Of a stretch of 64,000 nt of DNA, positions 1 through 9,419 are shown piece by piece. The notes below the pieces were generated by a model that was given only the letters and a program-made list of their open reading frames with translations, was not told the origin of the DNA and searched no databases. A program made the translations under genes and the position numbers. The first letter of the stretch is position 1. Every line of letters begins with the position of its first letter. Origin of the DNA: Provencibacterium sp. (GTDB taxonomy: Bacteria; Bacillota; Clostridia; Oscillospirales; Ruminococcaceae); NCBI GenBank assembly GCA_022793895.1, contig JAAWDS010000053.1, positions 99,733-163,732 on the forward strand, written 5' to 3'.

Positions 1-3000
1 GGCGCGACCGTGCCACCGGCGGCCTGCTTTTTACCCGCCGTCTCCGGGAGGGCGGCATGGGCTGCGCGCTGCTCTGCGGCTTTTTAGAGGGCTGCGAATT
101 TCAGTTTGAGCCGGATAAGACCGCCCTGCTGCGCCCTCCCTATGGCCTGAGCTCTCTCCGGGACTTTCCCGGCCGGGCGTTCTCCTCGAAGGGAGCGCCA
201 AACGCCGTTTGCGCCATGCAAACCGAGCTGCGCCTTATGCCGGGCGAGGAGAAGGAGCTGCATTTCGTTCTCGCGGCCGGACACAGCGCCGATCGTGCGC
301 GGGAAGCCTTTATCCGTTTGCGGGAGGGCGGAAAGGGAGCGTGGGACAAGGCGGCGCTTTCTCCGCTCCGGGATCATTCGGCAGAGGGAAGCCTGGGGCT
401 CTCCCTATTGGGCCGCATCGCTTACCTGCGCCCGCTACAGGATTCGATCCGGCAGGCAGCCGCCCGCAACCGCTTGGGACAACGCGGGCTTTGGCCGCTC
501 TCCATCTCCGGCGATCTGCCGCTGGTCCTGCTGCGGGAGCCGGAAACGCGGGATCCGGAGCGGACGCTCATCTACGCCCGGCTCTTAGCGGTACTGCGCA
601 GGGAGGGCTTCCCATTCGATTTAGCGGCGCTCTGCGAAGGGGAAGAAGCCTGCCGGCGGCTAACGGCGGAGCTTATCCATGCGGGCTTTGAGGCGCTCAT
701 CCGGGTGCGGGCGGGGATCTTTCCCATCGACGCCGCCTCCATTTCCGAGGAACAGCGCGTTCTGCTCATGGCCGTATCGGCCGCCGTCGCCGGGGAGAAG
801 GAGGCGGAGGAGGGAGCGTCCTTTGTACCCGCGTGCATACGGCCCGCATCGCCCGTCCGGCTTCCGGATGGGGGGCTGCCGGTCTACGGCGGCGTTTTTA
901 AAGAGGGTTCTTTTTATGTCGGACGGCGGCCGCGCGTTCCTTATTGCCACATCCTGGCGAACCCCACCTTTGGAACGCTGCTCTCCGACCGCAGCCTGGG
1001 GTATAGCTGGAGCGTGAATGCGCGCGAAAACAGGATTACCCCCTGGTCCTCGGATGCCGCCCAGGATAACCGAGGAGAGCGGCTGTTTTTGTCCTTGCAG
1101 GGCCGGTTCTATGATCCGATAGACGGTGCGCGCGTCCGCTATGCCAGCCACTGCGCGGTTTATGAGGGCCGGTGCGCCTCGCTTTGGGTGCGCGCCGAGG
1201 TGACGGTTCCGGCGCGCGGGGCGCAGAAGCAGCTGGAGGTGCTTGTTGAAAACGTCGGGGAAGAGGAGTTGGAGCTGGAGCTGGGCTGGTATTTGGAGCC
1301 GGTGCTGGCGGTTGAGCGTCATACCGCCAGGATGATTACCGGCGGCGCCGGTGAAAGGGGGATCTTTATGCAGAATTTTTATAATACCGCCGTCCCCTCC
1401 GCAATCTTCATGGGTACGGACGCGCCGTCATGGCGTCACAGCTTTGAGCGGCAGCGCATTCTGGCGGGCGACTGGTCCGAACCGGGGAGCCTGCCGCACC
1501 CCGATCCCTGCGGGATGCTGATCGTACCGATGCGGCTGCCGCCCAAGCGGCGGGAACAGGTGCGCTTCGTCCTTAGCTGCGCAAGCCGCCGGGAGAGCGC
1601 GGAACAGCTTTCGGCGCGCGGCCTGTTTGCGCCTGGCAGGAAAGCGGATCTCCCGTCCGGGGCGGTTCAGCGCCCGGAGTCCGGCGGCTTTCTCCGGCTC
1701 AAAACGCCGGATAAGCACCTGGACGCCTTTTTCAATACGCTGCTGCAAAACCAGATCCTTGCCAGCCGGATCTACGGCCGCACCGGATTTTATCAGAGCT
1801 CAGGCGCTTATGGCTTCCGCGATCAGCTACAGGACGCCATGAACTACTGCACCCTTTCCCCGGCGGTGCTGCGGGTGCAGCTGGCGCGCTGCTGCGCCGT
1901 CCAATTTGCGGAGGGGGATGTGCTCCACTGGTGGCACGCCTTGCCTGGGGGCAAGGAGGCGGCGGGTTCGGGGGTGAACGGCGTCCGTACCCGTTACAGC
2001 GACGATCTGGCCTGGCTGCCGCTGGCGATAGCCGTCTACCTGGAAAAGACCGGGGATAAAGCCTTTTTGGAACGGGAAATCGCCTATCTGGCCGGGGATG
2101 AGCTGCGCCCGGAGGAACACGACCGTTATTTCCAGCCCGCCCGCAGCGGGGTGAAGGAATCGATCTACCGGCACGGCCTGCGCGCGCTGGAAAGGGCTGA
2201 CGCCCCCGGCCCGCGCGGCCTTATCCGGATCGGCAGCGGCGATTGGAACGACGGGTTTTCCAATGTCGGCGTACAGGGGCGGGGGGAGAGCGTCTGGCTC
2301 ACCATGTTCTTAGCGCTTTGCTGCGATCGCTATGCAGGGGTCTGCCGCCGGTTTGGGGAAGAAGAGGAGGCGCAGCGGCTGCGCGCGCGGGCCGGGGAGC
2401 TGCGCGCGGCGGCGGACCGGTATGCCTGGGATGGCGAATGGTACGCCCGCGCTACCTTTGACGATGGAACGGTCATGGGGTCGCGCCAGAGCGCCGAGTG
2501 CCGGATCGATTCGCTGCCGCAGAGCTTCGCGGCGCTGTGCGGCATGCCGGACCGGGACCGGGTCCGCAGGGCGCTGGATAGCGCCCTGCGGTATTTGGTG
2601 GATGAAGAGACGGGGATTATCCGTCTGTTTGACCCGCCCTTTGAAAAGAGCAGCCCTTCCCCCGGCTATGTGCAGGCATACCCGGCCGGGATACGGGAAA
2701 ACGGCGGGCAATATACCCATGCGGCCGTTTGGCTGGCGCTCAGCCTGTTTGCCGTGGGGCGCGCGGAAGAGGGCTACCGCCTGCTGCGGATGCTGGGCCC
2801 CGCCCACCGGGCCGCCGGGCCCGGCGCGGCCGCCTACCGGCTGGAGCCCTATTCCATCGCCGCCGATATCTATACCCATCCCGCGCTTTTGGGGCGGGGC
2901 GGCTGGTCGCTCTATACCGGCGCGGCCGGGTGGTACTGGACCGCCGTTACCGAGGGGCTTTTGGGGCTGCAAAGAAAGGAGAATATCCTCCGCATAAGTC

Positions 3001-3179
3001 CGAACCTGCCGGGGGTTTGGGAACAGGCCGAGGTGGAGGGGGTGCTCTCTTCCACCGCCTTTTCCCTCCATATCCGGCGGGGAACCGCAGAAGAGGCGAA
3101 GGGCCTCACGGTCGATGGGAAGCCTGCAAAGGGCATCCCGCTCGACGGAGGACGCTACCGGGCGGAATATGTTTTTTAA
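1..3179 (+). CDS. GH94-type glucan synthase/phosphorylase domain protein, 5' end outside window
   Basis: The frame is already open at base 3, so the protein starts before the window; the ATG at 57 is internal. What remains (about 1059 aa) resembles the C-terminal half of NdvB-like cyclic beta-glucan synthetases and cellobiose-phosphorylase-like GH94 enzymes. It has a beta-sandwich region, an LWPLSISGDLPLVL segment typical of NdvB, then an alpha/alpha-barrel with GFYQSSGAYGFRDQLQDAMN and GDWNDGFSNVG (about residues 726-736 from the ATG at 57). The Asp of the WND motif is the expected general acid. Known family members phosphorolyse beta-glucosides or trim beta-1,2-glucan chains. Whether a glycosyltransferase domain lies upstream cannot be seen. 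It ends with TAA, and no terminator hairpin was noticed before the next promoter. The GH94 fold is secure; the exact substrate is not. Confidence 0.85.
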   Translation, partial: RDRATGGLLFTRRLREGGMGCALLCGFLEGCEFQFEPDKTALLRPPYGLSSLRDFPGRAFSSKGAPNAVCAMQTELRLMPGEEKELHFVLAAGHSADRAREAFIRLREGGKGAWDKAALSPLRDHSAEGSLGLSLLGRIAYLRPLQDSIRQAAARNRLGQRGLWPLSISGDLPLVLLREPETRDPERTLIYARLLAVLRREGFPFDLAALCEGEEACRRLTAELIHAGFEALIRVRAGIFPIDAASISEEQRVLLMAVSAAVAGEKEAEEGASFVPACIRPASPVRLPDGGLPVYGGVFKEGSFYVGRRPRVPYCHILANPTFGTLLSDRSLGYSWSVNARENRITPWSSDAAQDNRGERLFLSLQGRFYDPIDGARVRYASHCAVYEGRCASLWVRAEVTVPARGAQKQLEVLVENVGEEELELELGWYLEPVLAVERHTARMITGGAGERGIFMQNFYNTAVPSAIFMGTDAPSWRHSFERQRILAGDWSEPGSLPHPDPCGMLIVPMRLPPKRREQVRFVLSCASRRESAEQLSARGLFAPGRKADLPSGAVQRPESGGFLRLKTPDKHLDAFFNTLLQNQILASRIYGRTGFYQSSGAYGFRDQLQDAMNYCTLSPAVLRVQLARCCAVQFAEGDVLHWWHALPGGKEAAGSGVNGVRTRYSDDLAWLPLAIAVYLEKTGDKAFLEREIAYLAGDELRPEEHDRYFQPARSGVKESIYRHGLRALERADAPGPRGLIRIGSGDWNDGFSNVGVQGRGESVWLTMFLALCCDRYAGVCRRFGEEEEAQRLRARAGELRAAADRYAWDGEWYARATFDDGTVMGSRQSAECRIDSLPQSFAALCGMPDRDRVRRALDSALRYLVDEETGIIRLFDPPFEKSSPSPGYVQAYPAGIRENGGQYTHAAVWLALSLFAVGRAEEGYRLLRMLGPAHRAAGPGAAAYRLEPYSIAADIYTHPALLGRGGWSLYTGAAGWYWTAVTEGLLGLQRKENILRISPNLPGVWEQAEVEGVLSSTAFSLHIRRGTAEEAKGLTVDGKPAKGIPLDGGRYRAEYVF

Positions 3180-3244
3180 AATCGAGGGTGAAATTCACAG
3201 AAATTTCATCCGTCCCGCCCAGGGGCATGCTATCATAAAGAAAG

Positions 3245-3273
3245 TGTAAAATCCCGGAAAAATATGTTATAAT
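3245..3273 (+). promoter_or_regulatory. Possible SigA promoter for yfmF
   Basis: A perfect -10 TATAAT lies at 3268-3273. The -35 at 17-bp spacing is poor (TGTAAA). Transcription from here would give a leader of about 255 nt before the yfmF start. Confidence 0.4.
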
Positions 3274-3279
3274 AACCGC

Positions 3280-3534
3280 AAGCGGTCCTTGCAGCCTTCG
3301 TTTGTCCGGCGCCGGATAGGCGCGGTCGGTTATCGCATAAACGCTGCGGGTCTGCGCTGTCCTGTCTGCCAGCCCGGCGGTTCTGCCGTTTGCAGACCCA
3401 AGGTTTTATCAAGGCGGCCGTTTTCAGCCGTTTTGCAGCTTGCCGGGAACGCCCTTTCGGCTGTTGTTTGCAGCAGGCGGGCGGACCGGTTGCCGGAAAT
3501 TTTGACATCCACAGGAAAGGAAGGAAATCAACCC
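3280..3534 (+). other. Gene-free leader of yfmF with a long-range stem
   Basis: This 255-base stretch has no convincing gene. It contains an 8-bp inverted repeat, GGGTCTGC at 3348-3355 and GCAGACCC at 3392-3399, plus several smaller GC-rich hairpins, so the transcript is probably structured. I do not recognise a known riboswitch class. Confidence 0.3.
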
Positions 3535-4821
3535 ATGCAAAACTGTTTTTACAGGGAGCAGTTGGCCGACGGCATCTATTTTTCTCATGTTGCCGATAGC
3601 AAGTTCTATTCCAACCGCCTTTCGGTCAATTTGGTCGTGCCGCTTGCGGCCGGCAGCGTTACCGATAACGCCATTGTCCCTTCGGTGCTGCGGCTCGGCT
3701 GCCGCACCTGCCCGGACTTTACCGCCCTCAACCGCCGCTTGGGGCTGCTTTATGGAGCGGCGCTCGGCGGCGACGTTTCCCGCTTCGGCGCCCACCAGAT
3801 TTTAAGCGTTTCAGCCAAGGGGCTCGATCGCCGCGTCGCCCTCCAGGGGGAGGACATGGTGAGGGAGCTGTGCGGGCTGGTGTGCGATATTGCGCTGGAT
3901 CCGCTTCTCGTGGATGGGGTGTTTGGGAAAGAGCAGGTGGATCTGGAGCGGCATAACCTCATTGATACCATCCTCTCGGAGATTAACGACAAGCGCATCT
4001 ATGCCCAGACGCAGTGCCTGTCGCTGATGTTCGGCGAATCCCCGCGCGCGCTGCACCCCTATGGGACGGTGGAGGAGGCGCAGCGGATCACCCCCGCCTC
4101 GGCCTATGCGGCTTACCGGCGCATGCTGGAAAACGCGCAGATCGAGCTGATGTTTGTGGGCGGCGGGGACTACCGGGCGGCTCTGGAAACCTTCCGCGCC
4201 CGGTTCGCCGGATGCAGGCGGGGAGCGGTGCAGGCCGCCGTGCCGTCGGTAGCCGCGCTGTCCGGGCCGGTGAAGGAGCGCACCGAAACGATGGAGGTCA
4301 ATCAGTCCAAGCTGGTCATGGGCTTCCGCTGCCGCCAGTCAGGGGAGCGCGGGGTTTACGCGCTGCGCCTGATGAGCGCGATGTATGGCGGGACGCCCTT
4401 CTCCAAGCTCTTTTTAAACGTGCGCGAAAAGCTGAGCCTTTGCTATTACTGCTCCTCGCGCTATGACCGCGGCAACGGGGTAATGATCGTAGGCAGCGGG
4501 GTGGAAAAGGAGAAGAAGCAGGCGGCAAAGGAGGAGATCCTCCGCCAGCTACAGGCCATGCGGGACGGGGACTTTACCGATGAGGAGCTTCACAACACCG
4601 TTTTGGCGATGAACACCGGCTTTGCCGCAACGGGAGATTCGCTGCACGCCTTGGAAAGCTGGTATCTCACCCAAATCCTCTTCGGCCAGGAGCACTCCCC
4701 CGATGAGGAGCGGGCCGTTATGCAGACGATCACCCGCGAAGAGGTGATCGAGGCGGCGCGCGGCGTCGAACTGGATTCGGTCTATTTCCTCACATCGCAA
4801 GGGGAAGAGGCTTCCATATAA
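3535..4821 (+). CDS. yfmF: YfmF-like inactive M16 peptidase homologue
   Basis: This 428-aa protein has the two-repeat M16 (insulinase/processing peptidase) fold. It lacks the zinc-binding HxxEH in the first repeat, which is the hallmark of the YfmF half of the YfmF/YfmH pair; the pair is annotated in Bacillus as associated with EF-P 5-aminopentanol modification. The start is the ATG at 3535, preceded by a GGAAAGGAAGG ribosome site; an open stretch upstream of it has no start with a good site. The active partner yfmH follows after 124 bp on the same strand, so the two probably form a heterodimeric peptidase. It ends with TAA. The family call is firm; the role in EF-P modification is taken from the family. 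Confidence 0.88.
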   Translation: MQNCFYREQLADGIYFSHVADSKFYSNRLSVNLVVPLAAGSVTDNAIVPSVLRLGCRTCPDFTALNRRLGLLYGAALGGDVSRFGAHQILSVSAKGLDRRVALQGEDMVRELCGLVCDIALDPLLVDGVFGKEQVDLERHNLIDTILSEINDKRIYAQTQCLSLMFGESPRALHPYGTVEEAQRITPASAYAAYRRMLENAQIELMFVGGGDYRAALETFRARFAGCRRGAVQAAVPSVAALSGPVKERTETMEVNQSKLVMGFRCRQSGERGVYALRLMSAMYGGTPFSKLFLNVREKLSLCYYCSSRYDRGNGVMIVGSGVEKEKKQAAKEEILRQLQAMRDGDFTDEELHNTVLAMNTGFAATGDSLHALESWYLTQILFGQEHSPDEERAVMQTITREEVIEAARGVELDSVYFLTSQGEEASI

Positions 4822-4945
4822 CCGGCCGGAGCTTCCCGCTTCGGTCCGGCGGAAAACGGATTTCCCAGGGATGACTCGAACGCCCTTTCAGGCCGGTTCT
4901 CCAAGAGGAAGCGGCCTGACTTCCAGAAAGGAATGATGAATCAAG

Positions 4946-6223
4946 ATGGAAACCATCCGTTCTGAACGGCTTGGCCAGCAATATATTTCGCTTACCCATG
5001 AGAGCGGTCTGCGGATTCTGTTGTGTCCGATGGAGGGCTTTAACAACGCCTATGCCATGTTCGGCGCTCCCTATGGGTCGGTGGACGTCTGCTTTAAAAC
5101 CCAGCAGGACGCGGATTTTGTCTCGGTCCCGGCGGGCATCGCCCACTTTTTGGAGCACAAGCTCTTTGAAAACGAGGACTGCGACGCCTTCGAGCGCTAT
5201 GCCAAAACAGGCGCGTCGGCCAATGCGTTTACCTCCTTTGATCGAACCTGCTACCTCTTTGAGTGCGCGGAGAACTTCAGCGATTCGCTGGAAATCCTCT
5301 TAGACTTTGTGACCCACCCCTACTTCACCCAGCAGACGGTGGATAAGGAACAGGGAATCATCGGGCAGGAGATCCGGATGTATGAGGACAATCCCGATTG
5401 GCGGGTGATGTTCAACCTTCTGCGCGCGCTCTACCATGAGAACCCGGTGCGCATCGACATTGCAGGAACGGTGGAATCGATAGCACAGATCAACGCCGAT
5501 CTCCTCTACCGCTGTTACAACACCTTTTATAACCTGAGCAACATGGTGCTGACCATTACCGGGAATTTTGAGGTAGAGGAAGCGCTGCGCGTCGCCGGCA
5601 AGGTGTTGGAGAAAACCGAACCGGTTCACATCGAATACCGCCGCAGCGCTGAACCGCAGGAGGTGCGCGAGAAATTTACCGAGCAGACGCTGGCCGTTTC
5701 TACGCCGATGTTCGACATCGGCTTCAAGGCGGTTCCGGGGGATTATGCCGATAACATCCGCAGCTCTATTCTGGACGAGATGCTCATTGAAATCATTGCC
5801 GGGGAAGCCTCGCCGCTCTACCGCCGGCTCTATGACCGTTCGCTCATCAACGGCGTTTTCTCCGGCGAGAGCATGGCCAGCCGCGACTATATTTGCAGCA
5901 TGTTCTGCGGGGAATCGAGCGATCCGAAAAAGGTCTATGAGGAGCTTTGCGCCGAGGTGGATCGGCTGGCGCGGGAGGGAATCGAGGAAGAGCTTTTCCG
6001 CGTGGCGAAATCGACTATCTATGGGCGCTATGTCGGCGCTTTCGACAGCGTGGAGGGAGTGGCCGGGCTCATGATGAACGGCGCGTTCTGCGGCGTGCCG
6101 ATGTATGAGCTGGTGGACACGGCCGCGGCCGTTACCAAAGAGGGACTGGAACAGCGGCTGCGCGAGGGCTTCTCGGTGGAGCGCAGCGCTCTCTCGGTCG
6201 TCTGGCCGGACAAAAAGCAGTAA
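4946..6223 (+). CDS. yfmH: YfmH-like M16 zinc peptidase
   Basis: This 425-aa M16 peptidase keeps the inverted zinc motif HFLEH (H67, E70, H71), followed about 75 residues later by EIRMYEDNP, whose glutamates (E142 or E147) supply the third metal ligand. It is therefore the catalytic member of the pair with the upstream YfmF. The ATG at 4946 follows a GAAAGGA site about 14 bases upstream; two ATGs at 4933 and 4936 are in another frame and run into a stop after ten codons. In Bacillus the pair is linked to maturation of elongation factor P; the actual peptide substrate is not evident here. It is intact and ends with TAA. Confidence 0.9.
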   Translation: METIRSERLGQQYISLTHESGLRILLCPMEGFNNAYAMFGAPYGSVDVCFKTQQDADFVSVPAGIAHFLEHKLFENEDCDAFERYAKTGASANAFTSFDRTCYLFECAENFSDSLEILLDFVTHPYFTQQTVDKEQGIIGQEIRMYEDNPDWRVMFNLLRALYHENPVRIDIAGTVESIAQINADLLYRCYNTFYNLSNMVLTITGNFEVEEALRVAGKVLEKTEPVHIEYRRSAEPQEVREKFTEQTLAVSTPMFDIGFKAVPGDYADNIRSSILDEMLIEIIAGEASPLYRRLYDRSLINGVFSGESMASRDYICSMFCGESSDPKKVYEELCAEVDRLAREGIEEELFRVAKSTIYGRYVGAFDSVEGVAGLMMNGAFCGVPMYELVDTAAAVTKEGLEQRLREGFSVERSALSVVWPDKKQ

Positions 6224-6254
6224 AAAAGCGGCCTTTGGCCGCAGGCTTATCTTT

Positions 6255-6289
6255 GGCGGGAGGCGGCCCTTCCCGCCGGATGCTTTTTT
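6255..6289 (+). terminator. Weak hairpin with T-run after yfmH
   Basis: A 7-bp stem (6255-6261 with 6271-6277) lies six bases before TTTTTT at 6284-6289. The gap makes it a weak or partial intrinsic terminator between yfmH and lgt. Confidence 0.4.
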
Positions 6290-6345
6290 CCGGCCTGCGG
6301 AAGAGGTCTGGCCTGGCCGAAGGCCCTTAGGATTGAAGGAAAGGA

Positions 6346-7494
6346 ATGGTCATATTCATGGGAGAGACTCTTGCATTCCCTGGGTTGGGGTTGGAATATA
6401 CCTTAAACCGCGTTGCGTTTACCATCGGACCGGTGACGATCTATTGGTACGGGATTATCATTGCGCTTGCGTTTTTGGCGGGCATTTCTTATGCGCTTTA
6501 CCGGGTAAAGAGTTTTGGGCTGGATGGCGACCGGGTGATCGACGTGGTGATCGGCGGCGCTATCGGAGGGATTATCGGCGCGCGGATTTATTACGTCGCC
6601 TTCTCCTGGGACCAGTTTAAGGACGATCCCATCCGCATCTTTATGACCTGGCAGGGCGGGATTGCGATTTATGGCGGGATCATCGGCGCTTTTTTGGCGG
6701 GACTTTTGATGTGTAAAATCCGCGGGGTGAAATTTCTTCCGATGCTCGATCTGGCCGTTGGCGGAATGATTCTGGGGCAGGCGATTGGGCGCTGGGGAAA
6801 CTTTGTAAACATTGAGGCGTTCGGCGGGAACACAACGCTGCCTTGGGGGATGACCTCTCCGGCGATCACCAACTATCTAAGCGAACATATGAAAGGCCTG
6901 AACGCTCTTCACATGGAGATCGATCCCACGCTGCCGGTACATCCCACCTTTCTCTATGAATCGATCTGGTGCCTTCTCGGCTTTATCGCGATTGCCCTCT
7001 ACACCAACCGCCGCCGGTTTGATGGGGAGCTGCTGCTCATCTATACCGCCTGGTATGGGCTGGGACGTTCGGTCATCGAAGGGCTGAGGACCGACAGCCT
7101 GCTTCTAGGCACCATCCGCATTTCCCAGCTTGTGGCGGTTCTCTGCGTTCTGGGAGCGTTGGTGGCTTGGGTGACGGTGCGCTCGAAGATTCACCGCAGC
7201 GCCGACCCGGATTACTTGCGGCTCTATGTGGAAACCGAGGAGGGGCAAAGCATCCTGGCCGGGACCTTTTACCCGAAGAAGGGGGAGAAAAAGGCGGTAG
7301 CACAGGAGGAGAGCGCAGAGACTGCTTCCACTTCGGAACATGCAGAATCCGCCGGGGAAACCGCTGTCCCGGCTGGGGAAGCTGAAGAGCTTGCCGGACC
7401 GGCAGAGGAGAAAGAATCGGGGGAGGAATCGCAGACGCAAGAAGCCGCCGGAGAACCTTCCGAAGCCTCGGAAGAAGAGGACAAGCCGCTCTAA
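6346..7494 (+). CDS. lgt: Prolipoprotein diacylglyceryl transferase
   Basis: Lgt transfers diacylglycerol from phosphatidylglycerol to the lipobox cysteine of prelipoproteins in the membrane; the window itself encodes several such lipoproteins. The 382-aa protein has about seven hydrophobic segments, the GGIAIYGGIIGAF stretch, the signature GRWGNFVNIEAFG near residue 147 and HPTFLYESIW. The start could be the ATG at 6346 or 6358; 6346 has a GAAGGA five bases upstream. The C-terminal region of about 90 residues is a soluble, Glu/Ala-rich tail that most Lgt proteins do not have. It ends with TAA and is followed by folD after 92 bp. Confidence 0.95.
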   Translation: MVIFMGETLAFPGLGLEYTLNRVAFTIGPVTIYWYGIIIALAFLAGISYALYRVKSFGLDGDRVIDVVIGGAIGGIIGARIYYVAFSWDQFKDDPIRIFMTWQGGIAIYGGIIGAFLAGLLMCKIRGVKFLPMLDLAVGGMILGQAIGRWGNFVNIEAFGGNTTLPWGMTSPAITNYLSEHMKGLNALHMEIDPTLPVHPTFLYESIWCLLGFIAIALYTNRRRFDGELLLIYTAWYGLGRSVIEGLRTDSLLLGTIRISQLVAVLCVLGALVAWVTVRSKIHRSADPDYLRLYVETEEGQSILAGTFYPKKGEKKAVAQEESAETASTSEHAESAGETAVPAGEAEELAGPAEEKESGEESQTQEAAGEPSEASEEEDKPL

Positions 7495-7586
7495 AAACGG
7501 CGGCCGGCTTGCCGTTGGCGGCAAGCCGCTGGATACATAGCAGAAAACGGGAAACGGGCAAGATTTTTTAGGAGGGGGTTTCGGTT

Positions 7587-8447
7587 ATGGCAGCAACCAT
7601 TATTGACGGCAAGGCCGTATCAGCCGAGGTGCGGGCGGAACTAAAAAAGGAAGTGGAGGCGCTTGGAGGCAGGGGCGTAACGCCCGGTCTGGCGGTGGTT
7701 TTGGTCGGGGATGACGACGCTTCCCGCCGGTATGTACGCAACAAAAAGAAGGGCTGTGAAGAGGTAGGCATCTATTCGCAGGAGCATACGCTTCCCGCTG
7801 GAACGAGCGAGGAGGAGCTGCTCGCCTTGATCGGGAAGCTCAACGCGGACCCGAAAATTGACGGCATTTTGGTCCAGCTTCCGCTCCCCAAGCATCTGGA
7901 TGAAAAGCGGGTGATCGAGGCGATTGATCCCGGCAAGGATGTGGATGCTTTCAGCGAGGCCAACGTAGGCCGGATTATGATTGGCAATTATACCTTCCTT
8001 CCCTGCACCCCGGCGGGGATCATGGAGCTGCTCCGGCATGCCGGAGTGGAGCTGGAGGGGAAGGAGTGCGTCGTTATTGGACGCAGCAACATTGTCGGCA
8101 AGCCAATGGCGATGCTGTTGATGCACGCCAACGGGACGGTTACTATCTGCCATTCCCGCACCCATAACCTGGCCGGCGTCGCCCGGCGGGCGGATGTTTT
8201 GGTCGCCGCCATCGGCAAGCCGAAGTTCGTCACGGCGGATATGGTGAAGCCGGGCGCGGTGGTCATCGATGTAGGGATGGACCGGGATGAAAACGGCAAG
8301 CTGTGCGGCGATGTGGATTTTGAAGCCGTTAAGGAGGTTGCCAGCGCGATTACGCCGGTGCCCGGCGGCGTGGGCCCGATGACCATTACGACCCTTCTGA
8401 AAAACACCGTGACGGCGGCGAAGCTCCACCACGAAAACGCCCGTTGA
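7587..8447 (+). CDS. folD: Bifunctional methylenetetrahydrofolate dehydrogenase/cyclohydrolase
   Basis: FolD interconverts 5,10-methylene-THF and 10-formyl-THF in the cytosol, feeding purine and formyl-Met synthesis. The 286-aa length is normal. Recognised motifs are [14 protein letters not shown] (with the catalytic Tyr/Lys region), the [10 protein letters not shown] segment, the nucleotide-binding [14 protein letters not shown] and the C-terminal [10 protein letters not shown]. The ATG at 7587 has an AGGAGGGGG site eight bases upstream. The gene is intact and ends with TGA. Confidence 0.97.
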   Translation: MAATIIDGKAVSAEVRAELKKEVEALGGRGVTPGLAVVLVGDDDASRRYVRNKKKGCEEVGIYSQEHTLPAGTSEEELLALIGKLNADPKIDGILVQLPLPKHLDEKRVIEAIDPGKDVDAFSEANVGRIMIGNYTFLPCTPAGIMELLRHAGVELEGKECVVIGRSNIVGKPMAMLLMHANGTVTICHSRTHNLAGVARRADVLVAAIGKPKFVTADMVKPGAVVIDVGMDRDENGKLCGDVDFEAVKEVASAITPVPGGVGPMTITTLLKNTVTAAKLHHENAR

Positions 8448-8646
8448 ACAGGGGGGTCCCCGATAGAGGCAAGGAGAAGGATAAAAGCCCTTGGCACGAG
8501 TCTAAGGCAGACGGAGGGCCCGGCCGGTGGGAAAGGCGCTGAAACCACGAATCCTGTCCCTTGGGTGGGGGTATGTGGCGTTCCAAAGGTTTTATTGGAC
8601 CGTGCGCGTTATCGGGGATCGTTTTGGCGCAAAAGCGCGGAAAAAC
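8448..8646 (+). other. Gene-free, GC-rich stretch; possible structured RNA
   Basis: No ORF with a ribosome site is present between folD and the rplU promoter. The sequence can fold (for example GTGG/CCAC around 8526-8552 and CCTTGG with CCAAAGG near 8558-8590), but I could not match it to a known riboswitch or ncRNA consensus. It may simply be the 3' region of folD. Confidence 0.25.
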
Positions 8647-8675
8647 TTGACTTTATGAAACCAGTATGCTAGAAT
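8647..8675 (+). promoter_or_regulatory. SigA promoter of the rplU-prp-rpmA operon
   Basis: The -35 TTGACT (8647-8652), an exact 17-bp spacer and the -10 TAGAAT (8670-8675) form a near-consensus promoter. Initiation is expected near 8682. Confidence 0.85.
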
Positions 8676-8681
8676 ATTTTT

Positions 8682-8769
8682 TGCCGCATGTATAGGGCTC
8701 AAGTGCGTCCGGATGCGTTTCGGGACGCCGCCTGGAACAGCGAGTCTTTACGGAAAGAGGATTCTTAGG
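8682..8769 (+). promoter_or_regulatory. Probable L21 leader (autoregulatory mRNA leader)
   Basis: The 88-nt untranslated leader contains a 6-bp stem GCGTCC (8705-8710) with GGACGC (8723-8728) and the ribosome site just before the rplU ATG. In Firmicutes, rplU operons often carry an L21-binding leader at this place. The assignment is by position and fold, not by a consensus match. Confidence 0.45.
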
Positions 8770-9081
8770 ATGTATGCAATCGTAGAAGTGGGCGGAAAGC
8801 AATACCGCGTCAGCGAAGGCGATATCATCTTTGTCGAGAAGATGAACGCCGAGGAAAACGCCAGCGTCATGTTGGAGAACATTGTGGCGGTTGGGGAAGA
8901 GGGCAGCCTGAATGTCGGCGCTCCCTATGTCTCCGGTGCAAAAATTGAAGCGAAGGTACTCAAAAACGGCAAGGCGAAGAAGGTAACGGTTTTCACCTAC
9001 CGCTCTAAAAAGGATTCCAAGCGCAAGATGGGCCACCGTCAGCCCTACACCAAGCTGCAAATCGAAAAGATCACCGCATAA
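8770..9081 (+). CDS. rplU: Large ribosomal subunit protein bL21
   Basis: This 103-aa protein begins [18 protein letters not shown], the classic L21 N-terminus, and ends with the basic [18 protein letters not shown] segment that contacts 23S rRNA. The ATG at 8770 follows GGAAAGAGGA. It is first gene of the conserved rplU-prp-rpmA operon; the next start lies 5 bases after its TAA. Confidence 0.98.
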   Translation: MYAIVEVGGKQYRVSEGDIIFVEKMNAEENASVMLENIVAVGEEGSLNVGAPYVSGAKIEAKVLKNGKAKKVTVFTYRSKKDSKRKMGHRQPYTKLQIEKITA

Positions 9082-9086
9082 GATAG

Positions 9087-9398
9087 ATGATTAGCGTCCG
9101 TTTTGTAAAAAGCGGGTTCCGCTACCGCGGCTTTGAGGTTTCAGGCCATGCCGGATATGCGGAAAAGGGGAGCGACATTGTTTGCGCGGCGGTAACGACT
9201 TCCGTTCAGTTGGTTATCAACACGATAACTGATGTAATGAAAATTCCGGCGGAGACAGCGGTGGAGGAAAACCGCATTGCCTTTTCGCTGGAGACGGAAG
9301 AGACCGTCCCGCAGCCGTTGATGGAAGGGTTGTTCCGTCACCTGTCGCTGCTTGCAGAAGATTATCCGCAGAATGTGCGGATAAGCGTATCCCAATGA
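9087..9398 (+). CDS. prp: Ribosomal-processing cysteine protease Prp
   Basis: Prp (YsxB) removes the N-terminal extension of L27 in Firmicutes. The 103-aa protein has the conserved GHAGYAEKGSDIVCAAV segment with the catalytic pair H21 and C33. Its substrate, an L27 with an FF-AHKKG cleavage site, is encoded 21 bp downstream. The ribosome site before 9087 is weak, so translation may be coupled to rplU. It is intact and ends with TGA. Confidence 0.93.
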   Translation: MISVRFVKSGFRYRGFEVSGHAGYAEKGSDIVCAAVTTSVQLVINTITDVMKIPAETAVEENRIAFSLETEETVPQPLMEGLFRHLSLLAEDYPQNVRISVSQ

Positions 9399-9419
9399 AA
9401 ATGATAGGAGGCAGTTTTC

